NCBI GenBank assembly: GCA_947179155.2
Contig: OX359280.1
Location: 10,841,001-10,905,000, forward strand
Reading direction: 5' to 3'
Length of the DNA stretch: 64,000 nucleotides
Source: Hedera helix
Taxonomy: Eukaryota; Streptophyta; Magnoliopsida; Apiales; Araliaceae
Both the position numbers and the translations under genes were made by a program. Under the pieces are notes generated by a model, which had not been told where the DNA came from, did not search any database, and worked only from the letters and a program-made list of their open reading frames with translations. Shown in pieces: positions 25,366-34,861 of the stretch (the stretch's first letter is position 1; every line of letters begins with the position of its first letter).

Positions 25366-26990
25366 TCCTGGATCTTGACACGTTGTAGGGAGTTTGAATT
25401 ACGGCAGACACATTCTTTCCTACTTGTACCTTTTCATATCTTTTAAGTGCTAGCTTTCTCTTGTGTATACACAATTCTTTTAGAAATCTAGCAAAGCGAG
25501 GTACTTGTTTAATTGCATCTAACAATGGAATTTTTACCTCGCATTGATGAAAAGTTTCATACAAATTTGAATCTTTTTCATATTTCCTTTGTTCTGTTAA
25601 AGCTAGAGGAAAAGGGGGTACCGGTTTATAATCAGAGAGAGGTGGAAATTTATGCTTAGGGGTACCATTTTTGCCTAGAACACTGTCATCCTCTTGACTG
25701 TTGTCTGCCTCCTTGTTGTCTACTTCAACTTTGCTTTGCTCTTTTGATGCAGACACTGTCTTTGCTGGAGTTTCGATCTCTTTACCACTTCTCAACGTGA
25801 TTGCACTAACATTTGCTTTTGGATTCGCCATTGTTTGCGAGGGTACTTTTTCAGAATTTTGCGCCTCCAATCGATTGATGGCAATTTTCATTTGTCCCAT
25901 CTGTGTATTTAAATTCTGTATATTTGCCTTCGTTTCCTGTTGAAATTGCAAAGTGTTAGTGCTAAGTTGTTTAACTATATCCTCCAAAGACATATGAGAC
26001 TCAAATGATTGGCCTTGTTGTTTGTTAGGATATGGCTGCTTGTATTGTTGGTAGCTTGAGAAATTTTGAGTCGCAGATAGATTCCCTTGTGGATTTCCAT
26101 AGCCGAAATTCGGATGATCTCTCTAACCTGAGTTGTACGTGTTCGCGTAAGGATCATATCTCCTTTGTGGTTGATCAGGGAAACCATCTACTGCATGCAC
26201 TTGTTCATGAGACTCCTCTTGAAGAGTGGGACACATATCTGTCAGATGTCCTACGACCGCACAAATTCCACATGCTTTGACTTATTGTATTTTACCTACA
26301 ACCATTTGACGAACAAAGGAGGTTAGATTATCAATTCGTTGCTTAAGTGAAGAAATATTTACCTCATTAACATTCTTGGATGAAAAATCAAGCCTAGTGC
26401 CAAATTGTTGGAAGTTAGCAGCCATGTTTGCAATTAAGTTCCTTGCAGCTTCGGGCGTTTTGTCCACCAAAGCTCCTCCACTGACAGCATCGATCATGCT
26501 CCTATCAGTAGACATGAGTCTTCATAGAAGTATTGGATGAGGAGTTGCTCGCTGATTTGATGGTGGGGGCAACTTGCACATAGTTTCTTCAAACGTTCCC
26601 AATACTCGTATAGGGATTCTCCATGGTTCTGTCTCACACCACAAACGTCTTTTCTGATATTGGCTGCCCGTGAAGCGGAAAAAGATTTTTCCAAGAATAG
26701 TCTTTTCATCTCTTTCTATGTGGTGATGCTTCCGGAAGGTAGGTAGTAGAGCCAATCCTTAGCCAAATCTTTCAAGAAAAATGGAGAAGCTCGTAGATTG
26801 ATTTGCTCTTCAGTCACTCTAGAAGGTTTCACACTTGTGCAGACCATATGAAATTCCTTTAAATGTTTGTGAGGATTTTCACCTGCAAGACCATGAAAAT
26901 TGGGCAATAGATGGATTAAACCAGATTTTAATTCAATGAAAGTGTTAATATCTAAATTTGGAAAAGTTATGCTTAAAGGTTATTGATTCA
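25337..26990 (-). pseudogene. Retrotransposon gag (Athila-like), broken
   Basis: The sequence codes for a capsid-type Gag in pieces. The N-terminal part includes NFHGLAGENPHKHLKEFH, then RLFLEKSFSASRAANIRKDV, YEYWERLKKLCASCPHHQIS, and the DRSMIDAVSGGALVDKT block. A zinc knuckle CGICAVVGHLTDMC (CX2CX4HX4C, about 26230-26280) and a Q/N-rich tail follow. Gag would form the virus-like particle and bind RNA. Breaks: in-frame TAG at 26716, a frameshift near 26510, TAA at 26282, TAG at 26123, and a shift into the protease frame near 25365. The gene is clearly dead. Confidence 0.85.
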
Positions 26991-27155
26991 AATCAGGGGC
27001 TACAAGCTCTTTCAAAGTTCAATTTCTAGCCATGATTTTCATCTTTAACCTACACAACTCAAATAAAATATGAAAACTAGATAAATAAAAAAAACTAAGA
27101 ATAATTACTAAATTAAATAAATATTTACAAAAGTACAAAATTAAATTAAAATCAT

Positions 27156-27173
27156 TCCCCGGCAATGGCGCCA
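27156..27173 (-). other. Primer binding site, tRNA-Asp type
   Basis: On the minus strand, TGGCGCCATTGCCGGGGA starts 5 bp after the LTR end. This is the tRNA-Asp-type primer site typical of Athila/Tat elements, with A where G is usual. Confidence 0.85.
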
Positions 27174-28049
27174 AAATTTGAGATGCTGTCACAGGCACCT
27201 AAAAATAAAATATTACTTTTGAAAAATATTAATGTAGTAGTGTAAGTAAGAGTCGAACCCATAGAGAATGATTAATTTATTTTATGTTTTCTTAAACCAG
27301 AAATTGGGGGGTTTGTGAATCAAAGAAATAATTTAAATAAAACTAACTAAAATAAATATGTAAGAAATAAATGAGAAGAAAAAGCCTTGGTTAAAGTCAA
27401 CGTCCACCATCAAGAATTTACAACTGATCACTGATGCAATAATAACTTAATTCATATTTTAAATATTCAACGTGAAATAATTACTCTCATTCGAATAATT
27501 TTTCCATCTCTCTTTAATTTTAGTTAAGTAGAAACAAACGATCTAAATAACCCTTACTACCAAATAATCTCAGACAAGCGCTAAAGATTTAACCTAGTAG
27601 TAGCATAAAGAAATAGAGAAATTGTTGAACTAAACAACACAATCCAAGCGTCTGCATTTAATTTAGATGAATATTTTTCCTGAGATATAACAATCTTTTG
27701 ATATGCAAAATAATTATTAATCTTAGTTGCTTCGCAAATTAAAGTGACCAAACAATTACGGATTTGATATTTAATTTTGCAGTAGATTTCAACAAATAAT
27801 AAACTAATGTGCACCCTAGCAATTAAACGAATTAATCATAAAATTAAACACAGAAAAATATCCAATACTCAAAATCTAAATTGAACAATTAAAATAAATT
27901 AGATCTCACAGTATTTAAATCTTGATGGCTTCAATCACTTAAACCAAGAAAAATAATTTAGCTACTCATAATTGTAAAGAACCCTAAATAATAGAAGAAG
28001 GAATTTTTCTAATAGAAAAGTTGTATTTTACAATGTGTCTCAAGCCCTC

Positions 28050-28057
28050 TATTTATA
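28050..28057 (-). promoter_or_regulatory. TATA box in Athila-like 5' LTR
   Basis: TATAAATA on the minus strand, within CCTATAAATAGAGGG. It is the likely promoter of the element. Confidence 0.55.
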
Positions 28058-28317
28058 GGCTCCATAATCCTCCTAATTTGTCCAAACCCTAATAAGATTT
28101 ACAATTAAAAATAAAAGAAAAATAAAATAATTTTTATCCTAGCCTTAATTGGAAGTCTAAATAAAATATTAAAAATAAAATAAAGAATTATTGCTTCCTT
28201 TTCCAAATTGGAATTAGAATTCTTTTAATTTGCTGGAACACTTCGGAAAAGGTAGAAAAGGAACAGCCTAAACGCTGACACGTGTTCCTCTTTTTCTTCT
28301 TCTTTTCTTCCTGGTAA

Positions 28318-28518
28318 GCGCCGCGCATTGCGCGACATTTGTTTCCTATAGGCGACGACGCATTGCGCGGAACTTGTTTTAGCCTCTTAGTCCAAAATGG
28401 CATCGTTCTTGGCATCGTCTTTTTCTTTTAATTCCGCGCATTGCGCGTACTTCTTTCCCCGCAGTCACAGCCAGACGACGTCGTCCCAACCTGCTCACTA
28501 AGCCGCGCGCATTGCGTG
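28318..28518 (-). repeat. GC-rich cassette in the Athila-like 5' LTR
   Basis: Four GCGCATTGCGC-type motifs, two with point changes (GACGCATTGCGCGG, CGCGCATTGCGTGG), with GACGACGTCGTC between. It lies about 260-460 bp upstream of the TATA box. Confidence 0.85.
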
Positions 28519-28946
28519 GTCCATGCTGATCAGTTTAATTACGGTTCTGCCAATGGACGTCCTTTATTTACCATTTTTTCCATTAGAGCTGGTTAATTAC
28601 TATTTTGCTATCTGATTCTTGCGAAATTTACAGATTTGCCCCCAAGCTTATTTTTCTTACAAAATAAAATATAAAATAATTAAAAATAAATAAAAAGAAA
28701 TATAAAAATACTATAAAATTACCTAAATTAACATTAATTAACTAAAATCCTATAAAACCTATTAATACCAAAATAAGCTAAATAATTAAACATTTAAGTA
28801 CACAATAAATATAAAAACTAAGTATTAGAGAATAAAAATATCGTATAATTTAACCCTATCACAAGGCATTCCTCTTTTCTTCTTGCTCCATGATCATCTA
28901 AGCATCTTAGTTTGCAAATTTTCAAGCTTTCTCTTTTTCTTTAATG

Positions 28947-29012
28947 GCTTCTTCTTCTTCTTCTTCTTCTTCTTCTTCTTCTTCTCTCTCTCTCTCTCTT
29001 TCTCTCTCTCTC
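28947..29012 (+). repeat. CTT/CT microsatellite
   Basis: (CTT)n followed by (CT)n in the outer solo LTR. It gives a spurious poly-Phe/Ser frame. Confidence 0.9.
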
Positions 29013-29526
29013 CTAGGTCATATTTTTCCAACAAAACGAAAATGAGAAGAAGTGCTCATGCTTGCTTGGTTTAATAAGGCTTAACCTAAGTTAGGTTAAG
29101 TCAACTTAATTATAGTTAATTCTAACCAAGGGCATTTTGGTCATTTCACATAATTAATGAATGATGTTTTTGACATTTCACCACTTGGGACATAACAGTC
29201 ATTACTTAATTTTTAAGGGTATTTTGGTCATTTTTTCCTTTAGGACACAAAGGTCATTAACTAAATTGTTGAGGGCAATTTGGACAAAAGCCATTTTTGC
29301 TAGATTTTTAATTTCTCGCAAATTTCCTTTTTAAAGGAACTTTTATATATTTCACCCATTAATTCATTTCATGCTCATTTAAATTAATTTTTCTTTCAAT
29401 CGACCAACTAGGTCATTCGTTTTCCATTGTGTTACGTTCACGTAGTCTCATTTTATAGTTTAATTAGTCATTTAATCGTAAATCGATTAAATAACTTTTA
29501 CATAATTATAATTACGTCTTTAATAC

Positions 29527-29682
29527 GGTGGAGAGGGAATATTCGGGGAATATTCGCTACAGTGAGGGTAGTACGGTCAGGGGCATTTTGGGAAAAAAAA
29601 TATGAACAGGGTACGCGCAACGCCTTTTTGGGCGAGAAGTGAGTACTGTAGCGAAAAGTGTGTTAGTTGGGCACTGTAGTTA
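29527..29682 (-). repeat. Inverted repeat, left arm
   Basis: It begins GGTGGAGAGGGAATATTC and matches the reverse complement of 30617-30771 at more than 95% by eye. It contains TACAGTGAGGGTAGTACGG and the TACTGTAGCGAAAAGTGTG block. Confidence 0.9.
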
Positions 29683-29946
29683 AATGAAACGACACGAGAG
29701 GTGTCGTTTTGTGGAGTAGTTTGGGAGCCTCCTTCTGACATCTTATTAAAGCAGTGAGACCCACTGACATCCTGTCAGCGCTTTTGTCTGGTTAGTGGGG
29801 GACAAAAAGTACACGTGTATTTTTTGCGTATCTACTTTTTTCTGACACCTTCAGCTTTTCGACTGATTTACAAGATGGGTGCATATGGGTCATTTTCAAT
29901 ATATATTTACTCTTTTGTATTACGTGACAGTTTCGAGACCCATTAA
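29683..29946. other. Spacer next to inverted repeat
   Basis: No frame is recognised. AAACGACACGAGAGGTGTCGTTTT near 29689-29712 is a palindrome of the kind common in plant LTRs. It may be viral intergenic DNA or LTR-derived DNA. Confidence 0.4.
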
Positions 29947-30055
29947 GTGATGTTTATTTCTTCTTATACTCTGGAAGATCATAGTTTGATACTGACCCTG
30001 ATTATCTGCATCATTATATTTGGTATTATAACTGGGTACTTATTGTACGTTTATA
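29947..30055 (+). pseudogene. Small hydrophobic frame, movement-protein-like (left copy)
   Basis: The frame starts at 29947 and codes for a strongly hydrophobic stretch (ILTLIICIIIFGIITGYLLY) that could span a membrane once. After about 36 codons it runs into the inverted coat-like segment at 30056 and is chimeric beyond that. The hydrophobic part recurs at 31061-31105. A small one-helix protein encoded just before the coat protein is the arrangement in mastrevirus-like geminiviruses, where it acts in cell-to-cell movement. The assignment rests on position and hydrophobicity only. Confidence 0.4.
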
Positions 30056-30292
30056 CGCCGACCATGTCTTTCTCCGGGTCCCTGACCAAGAGCTGGCAGG
30101 CAGAAGTAATCAGAAAATGGAACATCAGTTCCAATCCCAGATAATGGATCAAACATCTCATCCAGAATCCCTTTGTCATAAAAAGGAGCAGATCGAGACC
30201 TCCGATAAACCCGCTATCTGTACGGCCATCTAAGAACCACCTTGTTTCCTGGAACAAACAACCTCCTCTTTCCACCGTATTTTTGAGGAGTA
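30056..30292 (-). pseudogene. Inverted partial copy of the coat-protein-like gene
   Basis: This 236-bp segment is the reverse complement of 31183-31422, with about 6 differences in 228 bp (about 97%). It carries only the middle of the gene, with no start or natural end. It is joined directly to the hydrophobic frame on the left and the Rep fragment on the right, so the junctions are recombination breakpoints. Confidence 0.85.
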
Positions 30293-30293
30293 A

Positions 30294-30536
30294 AATTGTA
30301 AGTACGCCAAACCTATTATGATAAAAGGGGGAGTACCGACCATTTTCCTATGCAATCCTGGGCCTGAAACTTCATATAAAGAATTCCTAGATCGAATTGA
30401 GAATGTCTCCCTCAAAGAGTGGACACTGGCAAATGCAGAATTTTTCTTCGTCACCCAATCGTTCTTCTCCAACATCTCCCAAAATCAAACCCTAGCACGC
30501 GAGATCGAAGAAGAGGACGAAGAGGAAGCAAATTAA
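30294..30536 (+). pseudogene. Geminivirus-like Rep, C-terminal helicase fragment
   Basis: About 80 codons remain. KGGVPTIFLCNPGP matches the conserved segment of geminiviral Rep just after Walker B, with the hydrophobic-CN helicase motif C. It is followed by SYKEFLDRIENVSLKEWTL and an acidic tail EEEDEEEAN ending in a natural-looking stop at 30536. The frame is open only back to the stop at 30291-30293, where the inverted coat-like segment begins. The ATG at 30318 is internal and not a real start. The nicking domain (motifs I-III) and Walker A are absent, so the fragment cannot act as Rep. Rep normally nicks the origin and unwinds DNA for rolling-circle replication. Confidence 0.82.
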
Positions 30537-30616
30537 ATTCATCTGCGGCTGCCAACTCTTTTATGTCAATGGTTGCAATGCCGACCACCAACTGCTACCG
30601 TTTAATGCATATGTTT
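30537..30616. other. Short spacer after Rep fragment
   Basis: Eighty base pairs with no motif that I recognise. Confidence 0.4.
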
Positions 30617-30771
30617 AGCTACAGTGCCCAACTAACACACTTTTCGCTACAGTACTCACTCCTCGCCCAAAAAGGCGCTGCGCGTACCCTGTTCATATTT
30701 TTTTTCCCAAAATGCCCCTGACCGTACTACCCTCACTGTAGCGAATATTCCCCGAATATTCCCTCTCCACC
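30617..30771 (+). repeat. Inverted repeat, right arm
   Basis: This is the reverse complement of 29527-29682. It opens GCTACAGTGCCCAACTAACA and closes CGAATATTCCCTCTCCACC. Its first 45 bp recur at 32204-32248. Confidence 0.9.
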
Positions 30772-30793
30772 AATCGCCAGCGGACACGTGGCA

Positions 30794-30831
30794 GGGAACG
30801 CCTCTGTAATATTATAGATAGAGGCGTTCCC
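30794..30831 (+). other. Geminivirus-type origin hairpin
   Basis: GGGAACGCCTCT pairs perfectly with AGAGGCGTTCCC (12 bp) around a 14-nt loop GTAATATTATAGAT. The loop contains TAATATTAT at 30807-30815. Geminiviruses carry the invariant TAATATTAC in the loop of a GC-rich stem in the intergenic region, where Rep nicks to start rolling-circle replication. Here the final C is T. A G-box-type CACGTG lies 7 bp upstream of the stem. Location between Rep and coat-like sequences supports the reading. Confidence 0.8.
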
Positions 30832-30872
30832 AGAGGGCAAGGGCAAAATCGTCTTTCCATACTTTTTTTTTA

Positions 30873-30880
30873 TTATAAAA
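30873..30880 (+). promoter_or_regulatory. TATA-like box downstream of the hairpin
   Basis: TTATAAAA lies about 40 bp after the hairpin and 265 bp before the coat-like start. A virion-sense promoter would be expected in this position. Confidence 0.35.
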
Positions 30881-31032
30881 AAGTCACTCCGCTGCTCCAG
30901 CAGATTAGGACTGTGAAATAGCGGTTAGAAACGGTTATTACTATTCCGAGTAGTTAGTTTCCTTCTTCCTAAAATGCCTCGACAGAATTCCTTCAGAATT
31001 CAATCCAGAAATATTTTCTTAACTTATCCAAG

Positions 31033-31105
31033 ATGCCCATTACCAAAAACAGAGTGTCTTATTATATTTGGTATTATAACTGGGTACTTATTGTACGTTT
31101 ATTGT
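31033..31105 (+). pseudogene. Movement-protein-like hydrophobic frame (right copy)
   Basis: From 31061 the frame shifted by one relative to the coat-like frame reads IIFGIITGYLLYVY, the same hydrophobic segment as at 29947-30055. The ATG at 31033 is in the coat-like frame and not in this one, so the copy looks frameshifted near its start. It precedes and overlaps the coat-like frame, as in mastrevirus-like genomes. Confidence 0.35.
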
Positions 31106-31137
31106 GTACTGAGATTATTGTACTTGTAATTTTGTTT

Positions 31138-31566
31138 ATGATGAGATTTAATACTCAACGTAAGAGAGGATTGGATCCGGTTACTCCTCAAAAATATGGT
31201 GGAAAGTGGAGGTTGTTTGTTCCAGGAAACAAGGTGGTTCTTAGATGGCCATACAGAAAGCGGGTTTATCGGAGGACTCGATCTGCTCCTTTTTATGACA
31301 AAGGGATTCTGGATGAGATGTTTGATCCATTATTTGGGATTGGAACTGATGTTCCATTTTCTGATTACTTCTGCCTGCCAGCTCTTGGTCAAGGACCCGG
31401 AGAAAGACATGGTCGGCGTATAAAGTTGTATTCAATAAATCTAGATGGCATTATCAAATTTGAAGGCGATAACGGAAGTACCCAAACCTTATCCGAAAAT
31501 GCAGATGTTGGAATGTCTGAGAGCTCTGAACCTAGAGGAATATTATATATAAAGGGCAACCCTTAG
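31138..31566 (+). pseudogene. Coat-protein-like gene of geminivirus type, truncated
   Basis: The frame is open from 31033. The likely starts are the paired ATGs at 31138 and 31141. It yields about 141 residues with a basic N-terminus (MRFNTQRKRG, then RWPYRKRVYRRTR), as expected for a DNA-binding, nuclear-targeted capsid protein. GERHGRRIKLYSINLDGII resembles a conserved strand region of single-stranded DNA virus coat proteins. It stops at 31566, while geminivirus coat proteins are usually around 240-260 residues, so the C-terminal part is missing. It lies about 320 bp downstream of the origin hairpin in the virion sense. Assignment is by motif pattern and context; distant CRESS-virus families are alternatives. 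Confidence 0.55.
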
Positions 31567-32203
31567 GTGTATCCAATAGCTGCAAAAAAACCAGGTTTAA
31601 TTCCCACCACCTAAAGGGTGGGTTTATAGGAATCGACCCTCCTGATCACGAATCTGAATTTTAATTATTTTTTTGAGGACGAACACACCTCCTAATTTCC
31701 GATTTTCTGCGAAAAACCAATTCTGAAGGGATTTTTATTTTTTCTGATTTTTGTAAACCTATGCTCCAGACCTCCAAAAATCGTGATTTTTGGATATGAT
31801 GTTAAGAATCAAGTCTACTATGACATATAATTTTTTCAGAATTTTTGGATAAAGAGGCTATTTTTAACGATTTTATTAAGCTAAACATATGCATTAATTC
31901 GGGGGTAATGCAAGTGGTGGGACCGGGTACAGTACGACGCGTACTGTTCCAAACTTGGGCGGGAAGAAACGTTCAAATTTGAAATTTGAAATTCAAAATT
32001 TTGAATTTTAAAAATCCCGCTTACTGTCACTAATTTTAATTTATTATAAAATATGGAAAATAATTCACAAGACACAAAGCGTACTCTGCAAGCTCCAGCA
32101 AATTTTGAATTTTGAATTTTGAAAATTTGAATTTTGAATATTAAAGTGCGTAAAAATTCAAAATTGTAATGATTGCTACAGTAAAAGCACGTGCACGTAC
32201 GCG
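31567..32203. other. Spacer with AATTTTGAA repeats
   Basis: There is no gene. Imperfect AATTTTGAA/TTCAAAATT repeats form short inverted and direct arrays at about 31970-32020 and 32095-32160. The origin (viral or LTR) is unclear. Confidence 0.4.
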
Positions 32204-32248
32204 GCTACAGTGCCCAACTAACACACTTTTCGCTACAGTACTCACTCC
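32204..32248 (+). repeat. Third copy of the inverted-repeat end, 45 bp
   Basis: GCTACAGTGCCCAACTAACA through TACTCACTCC is essentially identical to 30618-30662. It marks the right border of the insert. Confidence 0.88.
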
Positions 32249-32669
32249 ACACACATACATATATTCAATCTTCTACTTTCTGACACAACATGGTGTCTTA
32301 CAATAATTTATTTCTAATTACCTAATCGTAGGTATTTCATTCTATCTTTTTCCTTTAATCCATTCTATTTCCATTCAACTATAGTAAATTATATTAAATA
32401 CAATTTCATCATATATCGAGTCACTAATGTACTCTTTTATTAATGACTGATTTTTATAAGCTCTATAGACCTTTATTTACATTAAGAGTCTCTCTTTACA
32501 AATTTAACCACATAGGTCATTCTTAACACATTTATTAAATAATAAATTAAATTTAATCACTTATTATACATTATGTCTCTCAAAACTAGGTTTTAACTTC
32601 TAACCTTTACTTAATTAACCAAGATCTTCATTTAGAAATCTAGTTAAAAATATGAGATGTCACAACAAC

Positions 32670-32886
32670 CTTAGACAAATGGCGGGTTAGTATACTTGTA
32701 GTGAGCTCAAAGCTTTAAGGGAATTCAACAATGGCGGAAATCTCTAAAGCTCCCAAAACTTTAAAAGAAAAGCAAAAGATTGAGTCTTTAGCAGATTTCG
32801 ACCCGAAAACCATGCAAATTCAACAATGGTGATTGAAGGGTCTCTTAATCATTATCTCTGTCTAAATCCACTATTATTCCTCTGCC
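32670..32886. other. MULE interior, middle part
   Basis: It lies between the solo LTR and the gypsy element. An open stretch from ATG at 32731 to TGA at 32832 (33 codons, starting MAEISKAPKTLKEKQKIESL) has codon-like composition and could be a captured gene fragment. I recognise no family. Confidence 0.3.
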
Positions 32887-34260
32887 TATTCTGTGACACC
32901 CCCAAATCTGGGCCCACACAGCCCAAACTTGAGTTGTCAAAAGAGTACAACAAAATTATTACAAAGTAGTACAACGTTCAACAGTACAGTGTATAATAAT
33001 ACACAACTAAGTCTTCACTATTATTATCACACTTATTTTACAACACGTGAAGACTATAATAACTATCTCTCGGACTCTCACTCCATTCCCCGGCTAGACC
33101 CAGCTACGTTCTCATTTCCTATTGAAAAATAATGGAACAAAAAGAAAGGGTGAGCTCAAATAGCCCAGTAAGAAATATCATGACTAAGATAATGACGAAT
33201 AAATTATCATTAGCTTTCAACAGTTGAGTTTTGATAGAATACAATAGACTACAAGGTTTATATCAAAAACTGCAGTTAAATTCTTGAACAATGTTCAGAT
33301 CAATAATAGCAGCGGAATGAACAATCTATTAGAAGAATAATGTAGACTATAATGTCCACTCGCTTCTCTTTTTAGTAAAAACATAATCAATTTTTATCAT
33401 TTGAAATACCATTAGTCATGATAATTCACAGTTCCTGGTCATAATCATGCAAATCAACAATTCATCTTTGCACTACGGGCCAAAGATATTCAATATAGTA
33501 CCAGCGGTCATGATTATACCAGATTCAGCCTTTGGTCATAATCATACCAAACAACAGTTCATCTATGCACTACGGTCCAAAGAGAACTTTCACCACGTGT
33601 CATAAAAGACACCGAACAAATGTATCGCCTTTAACCAATTATATCGCCTTTAACCTAATATCTGTTCAACAATTATATCGCATCTGTGCCCCCGACCATA
33701 GATATTCACAATAACTTGATTCTTGAATATTAATAACAGTGATACGAATGATGAACAAAAGAAACAGGATAACAATAAGTATCGAAAGTTTACTTTGTGC
33801 AGATTCAAATAATGTCCAAATTGTCAACATGATGTGGAGTGAAATTTAAAAATGATATTCAAGATCCACAGTTCAGAATAACGGTTACAGTTCAATAGAA
33901 AGGTTCAAAAAATAGGAAGTTTCAGTTGAAATAATGAAGTTCAACTATTATGGAACATATAATATTTTCAGGAATTATAGAAGCAATAGTTCCATAATAA
34001 GTTTCGATTTAGGAGTATGAAAGAAAATAATATCCCTTATCGTAGCAGGTTTGATTAACAAAAGGTGAAGGAAATTAATATCCCTTACCATAGTAAGTTT
34101 GAATAATGGAAGATGAAAAAGATGGTATCCCTTATGAGTATAAAGGAAAATAATAACATTTACGAATATGAAAGAAAATGATATTACAAATGCATATGGA
34201 ATAAAAGTGTCATGTGATAATTCGTGTAGACAAATTATTTCCACACGAGACAAATAAAAA

Positions 34261-34450
34261 GGGTTATTCACCAACAGGCGGTAGTCCGCGCAGTAAGGTT
34301 ATTCCCACAATTTAATAAAATTTGAATACGAAGAGTTATTCACCAAACAGGCGGTAATCCGCGCCGTAAGGTTATTCTAGAGATTAATAAGGAATGAATA
34401 CGATAGGTTATTCACCAACAGACGGTAATCCACATCGTAAGGTTATTCCC
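34261..34450 (-). repeat. Three ~62-bp repeats in gypsy LTR
   Basis: Each contains GTTATTCACCAACAGGCGGTA and then CGCGCCGTAAGGTTATTC. The same set is in the other LTR at about 42014-42204. It is a local GC-rich repeat cluster in an AT-rich LTR. Confidence 0.8.
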
Positions 34451-34861
34451 ATAATTTAATACATGGAAATAAATGACACACTGAAGAAAGAAACGATATT
34501 ATTTTCGAAAATCAAATAATGATAATCCCTTACAAGTAAGAAGATAATACCATTTATGATGATGAAAATAATGATACCCCTTACCTTAACACGTGACTGG
34601 ATATTGATTTAAATGAGGTTGATCAACCTATATATTTATAATAAAATTAGTAATTACCACATATAAATTTCAAAGTGTATGATAACTCGTATAATATGAA
34701 CTATCAAAGTTATATATATTTAACATAATTTTTGTAGTATAATATAACTACTTTAAAATAGTTTTTAAAATAATATTCCAAAATAAATCTTCCAAAGAAA
34801 GCTTTTAAAAATGAAAAATAATTATGTTTTAGGTGTGATTTTTCTATTTAGCTGAGCAAGC

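Larger units (their letters stand above)
19867..28861 (-). mobile_element. Decayed Athila/Tat-like Ty3/gypsy element
   Basis: It is bounded by matching LTRs at 19867-21552 and 27179-28861 and by the TSD CAAGG (19862-19866 and 28862-28866). It reads on the minus strand: right LTR, tRNA-Asp primer site, broken gag with zinc knuckle, protease, then no RT, RNase H or integrase. A third, divergent LTR copy (22824-24501) follows, then a 3' non-coding region, polypurine tract and left LTR. The two outer LTRs look about 95% identical by eye. It is not capable of autonomous movement. Confidence 0.88.
27179..28861 (-). repeat. 5' LTR of the Athila-like element (right copy)
   Basis: 1683 bp, minus-strand TGATAGGG to GCATCTCA. 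A TATA box (TATAAATA on minus, 28050-28057) and four GCGCATTGCGC-type motifs at 28318-28518, upstream of it, are visible. It carries the TSD CAAGG at its outer end. Confidence 0.9.
29527..32248. mobile_element. Insert carrying endogenous geminivirus-like DNA
   Basis: This 2.7-kb block interrupts the outer solo LTR: alignment with the relative at 14264-18657 stops near 29526 and resumes near 32249. It begins with a 155-bp sequence repeated in reverse at 30617-30771, and ends with a 45-bp third copy at 32204-32248. Between lie Rep, coat-protein-like and movement-protein-like fragments and a geminivirus-type origin hairpin. The gene order does not fit one simple linearised genome, so recombination or several integrations are implied. 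I found no TSD for the block. Confidence 0.7.
12886..32664 (-). mobile_element. Old solo LTR, broken by three later insertions
   Basis: On the minus strand it starts TGTGACATCTC (32664) and ends GGGGTATTACA (12886). ACAAC flanks both ends (12881-12885 and 32665-32669). Its pieces (12886-14263, 18663-19861, 28867-29526, about 32249-32664) align in order with the intact relative at 14264-18657. Removing the inserts leaves about 3.66 kb, close to that relative's 4.4 kb. No internal domain or second LTR is present, so it is a solo LTR left by recombination. Confidence 0.85.

Noticed and set aside
30051..30275. 74-codon minus-strand frame in the viral block
   Set aside because: It is an alternative frame of the inverted coat-like segment, and the same alternative frame appears at 31196-31423. 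The frame with the basic motifs is the meaningful one.
29527..32248. Helitron carrying viral DNA
   Set aside because: I found no 5' TC with a 3' CTRR and hairpin at the block's borders.
33975..34274. 99-codon frame found in both LTRs of the gypsy element (also 41728-42027)
   Set aside because: Its conservation is explained by LTR duplication; composition is low-complexity with no domain.
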